A stretch of 14,982 nt of DNA, taken from NCBI GenBank assembly GCA_905369775.1, contig CAJPJR010000047.1, positions 1 through 14,982 of the forward strand, given 5' to 3'. This DNA is from Prevotellaceae bacterium UBA1746. Its GTDB lineage: Bacteria > Bacteroidota > Bacteroidia > Bacteroidales > Bacteroidaceae. A program made the position numbers and the translations under genes. Shown piece by piece: positions 13,595 through 14,982 of this stretch (the first letter of the stretch is position 1; each line of letters begins with the position of its first letter). The notes under the pieces are model-generated. The model was not told where the DNA came from, searched no databases, and was given only the letters and a program-made list of their open reading frames with translations.

Positions 13595-13635
13595 AACAAG
13601 GCCACCGCAACCGGAAAGGAAGCGGTGGCCTTGTT
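13595..13635. terminator. Bidirectional terminator between DUF2147 gene and cdaA
   Basis: A perfect 14-bp stem (13595-13608 with 13622-13635) around a 13-base loop. It lies in the 132-base gap between convergent genes. The minus-strand exit runs into TTCGTT after the CTTGTT arm, and the plus-strand exit into CGTGTTTCGG, so both transcripts can end here. Confidence 0.8.
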
Positions 13636-13667
13636 CGTGTTTCGGTGGCCTCCGGAGCGCCGGCAGG

Positions 13668-14528
13668 TCAGCGCGCGTCGGAAGTTGCGGGTTTCGGAGA
13701 GGTCGTTGCCGGAGCTGATTCGTCCGTCGCCTCATCGTCGACGAGAGTGCGCGGAAGTGTCTCCACGATTCGGCTTTCCAACTCCTCGGCCGTGAGGTCC
13801 AATTGGAGTCGTCCGCCTTGCGCCACCGAGATGTGTCCGGTTTCTTCGCTCACGGCAATCGCCAAGCAGTCGCATTTCTGCGATGCGCCGAGCGCGGCAC
13901 GGTGGCGCAAACCTAGTGTTTTGGGTATGTCGGGGTCGTGCGAGACGGGAAGGACGCAGCCCGCTCTGTAGACGCGAAGTTTGTTGGAAATGACCATCGC
14001 ACCGTCGTGGAGCGGTGAGTTTTTGAAGAAAATGTTTTCGATGAGACGTTGCGAAATCCTTGCGTCGATCACTTCTCCGTAAGAAGCCACGTCGTCGAGG
14101 TCTTGATAACGCTCCACGATGATGAGTGCGCCCACCTTTTGTTTGCCCATGCTCACGCAAGCCATGACGAGCGGCAGGATCTCTTTGCGGTGCATCGTGC
14201 TGTCGTCGTTGTGTCGCCTAAACCAGCGCAAGATCAGTGAGGCTCGTTGTGTGCCGATGGTGGAGAAAAAATGCCGAATTTCCTCTTGGAAAAGCACGAT
14301 GAGCGCGAGTGCGCCGACATTGATGAGGCGGTCGAGAATGCTGCCGAGGAGCCGCATCTTGAACACCTGCGAAACCAGGATCCAGACGATGATAAAAATG
14401 AGCACGCCCGTGAAAATATTGGACGAACTCGAAGCGCGCATCAGTCGGTAGAGATAGAAAAGCAGCAAGGCCACCAAAATAATATCGATGGCATCTTTGA
14501 GGTCGAAAGAAAGAATCCCAAAAATCAT
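13668..14528 (-). CDS. cdaA: Membrane diadenylate cyclase, CdaA/DacA type
   Basis: It makes the second messenger cyclic di-AMP from two ATP molecules. The 286-residue protein has three N-terminal membrane segments (about 14-29, 37-53 and 66-81) and then the DAC domain, with the hallmark DGA (175-177, in PLHDGAMVI) and RHR (208-210, in LGLRHRAALG) motifs intact. A short Ala/Pro/Thr-rich tail follows from about 263. In other bacteria c-di-AMP controls potassium and osmolyte uptake and wall stability. The ATG at 14526-14528 lies 11 bases after the folP stop and gives the usual N-terminus. Much longer in-frame readings run into folP out of frame and are rejected. The folP-cdaA pairing is common in Bacteroidetes. 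Confidence 0.96.
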   Translation of the reverse strand: MIFGILSFDLKDAIDIILVALLLFYLYRLMRASSSSNIFTGVLIFIIVWILVSQVFKMRLLGSILDRLINVGALALIVLFQEEIRHFFSTIGTQRASLILRWFRRHNDDSTMHRKEILPLVMACVSMGKQKVGALIIVERYQDLDDVASYGEVIDARISQRLIENIFFKNSPLHDGAMVISNKLRVYRAGCVLPVSHDPDIPKTLGLRHRAALGASQKCDCLAIAVSEETGHISVAQGGRLQLDLTAEELESRIVETLPRTLVDDEATDESAPATTSPKPATSDAR

Positions 14529-14539
14529 AGGTGAGAGGT

Positions 14540-14940
14540 TTACTTGGTGTCGGCCGCGCGCATTTTTTCGACAATGCGCACCGCTTCGACGGCCGCGCGC
14601 ACGTCGTGCACGCGCAAAATGTGCGCCCCTTTGAGCAACGCGATGGTGTTGACCACCGTCGTTCCGTTGAGCGCCTGCGCCGCATCGGTTCCGAGCAGTT
14701 TGTAGATCATCGATTTGCGACTCACCCCCACGAGCAGCGGAAGCCCCAGTTCGTGGAAATAGTCGAGCTTGTCGAGCAGCGCATAGTTGTGCTCCATGGT
14801 TTTGCCGAATCCGAAGCCCGGATCGAGGATGATGTCGTGTGCCCCGAGTTCGCGCAAGCGTTGCACGCGGCGCGCCAGCCACTCAATGACGTCTGCCACC
14901 ACGTCGTCATATTGCGGATTGCACTGCATGGTGCGGGGAG
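14540..14940 (-). CDS. folP: Dihydropteroate synthase (FolP), C-terminal part only
   Basis: FolP condenses 4-aminobenzoate with the pterin pyrophosphate in folate synthesis and is the sulfonamide target. Only the last 133 or so residues are present. They include PRTMQCNPQYDDVV at the cut edge, DPGFGFGKT, LLVGVSRKSM (the phosphate- and pABA-site lysine region) and the final RVHDV motif. The frame is open to 14940, and the next bases are adapter sequence, so the N-terminal half is missing because the contig ends and not because the gene is broken. The first Met at 14927-14929 is internal and is not a start. The gene precedes cdaA in one operon. Confidence 0.93.
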
Positions 14941-14982
14941 CTGGCTCTTATAAACATCTACGAGCCCACGAGAACGGACTAG
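14941..14982. other. Illumina Nextera adapter and i7 index (artefact)
   Basis: The last 42 bases align without gaps to the Nextera transposase end and adapter (CTGTCTCTTATACACATCT followed by CCGAGCCCACGAGAC) with four mismatches in 34 bases. The final eight bases, CGGACTAG, differ by one base from the standard N702 index CGTACTAG. All five differences are C-to-A or T-to-G, as expected from sequencing errors. This is not genomic DNA. Confidence 0.95.

Noticed and set aside
14540..14940. folP as a pseudogene or a short alternative DHPS
   Set aside because: The frame is intact up to the adapter junction and the residues at the edge (PRTMQ) belong to the middle of normal FolP.
14941..14982. A short unique end sequence that could be a transposon end or attachment site next to folP
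   Set aside because: It matches the Nextera mosaic end, adapter and index; it is a library artefact.
1..14982. CRISPR arrays, tRNA or rRNA genes, insertion sequences, prophage or defence genes
   Set aside because: No direct-repeat/spacer pattern, no cloverleaf-like sequence and no transposase, integrase or defence motif was seen on either strand.

Overview
The window looks like a chromosomal segment from a GC-rich member of the Bacteroidales (phylum Bacteroidota), possibly Prevotellaceae-like. The evidence is the set of protein families (DUF4492 next to cydAB, a long PPi-dependent phosphofructokinase, IF3 with a K/E/A/P-rich tail, folP next to a CdaA-type diadenylate cyclase) and seven promoters of the Bacteroidetes type (TTTG or TTG, about 19-20 bp, then TAnnTTTG). 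The genus cannot be fixed from the sequence alone.

Layout. 1-374: non-coding apart from a terminator. 375-3398 (minus): DUF4492-cydA-cydB, a cytochrome bd quinol oxidase operon. 3763-5578 (plus): panC-panD-nadD, a compact operon for coenzyme A and NAD precursors. 5827-8013 (minus): two tandem paralogous membrane-anchored GH25 muramidases, each with its own promoter. 8159-9799 (minus): pfp, central glycolysis. 9890-10669 (minus): TrmN6-type tRNA methyltransferase. 10670-11297: a 630-bp gene-free stretch with a degenerate 21-bp tandem repeat and the rplT terminator. 11298-12859 (minus): infC-rpmI-rplT. 13089-13535 (plus): secreted DUF2147 protein. 13668-14940 (minus): folP (truncated)-cdaA.

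The genes are mainly housekeeping: respiration at low oxygen, vitamin and cofactor synthesis, glycolysis, translation, folate synthesis, c-di-AMP signalling and cell-wall turnover. I see no prophage, insertion sequence, CRISPR array, toxin-antitoxin or defence system, and no convincing undescribed multi-gene system.

The points most worth a second look are: (i) the last 42 bases are Illumina Nextera adapter plus an i7 index, not genome, so folP is cut by a contig end; (ii) the tandem GH25 duplication, which carried its promoter and an upstream terminator along and then diverged in its charged tails and in one conserved residue; (iii) the 21-bp repeat array; (iv) infC without an ATG start, followed by an unusually long, structured spacer before rpmI.
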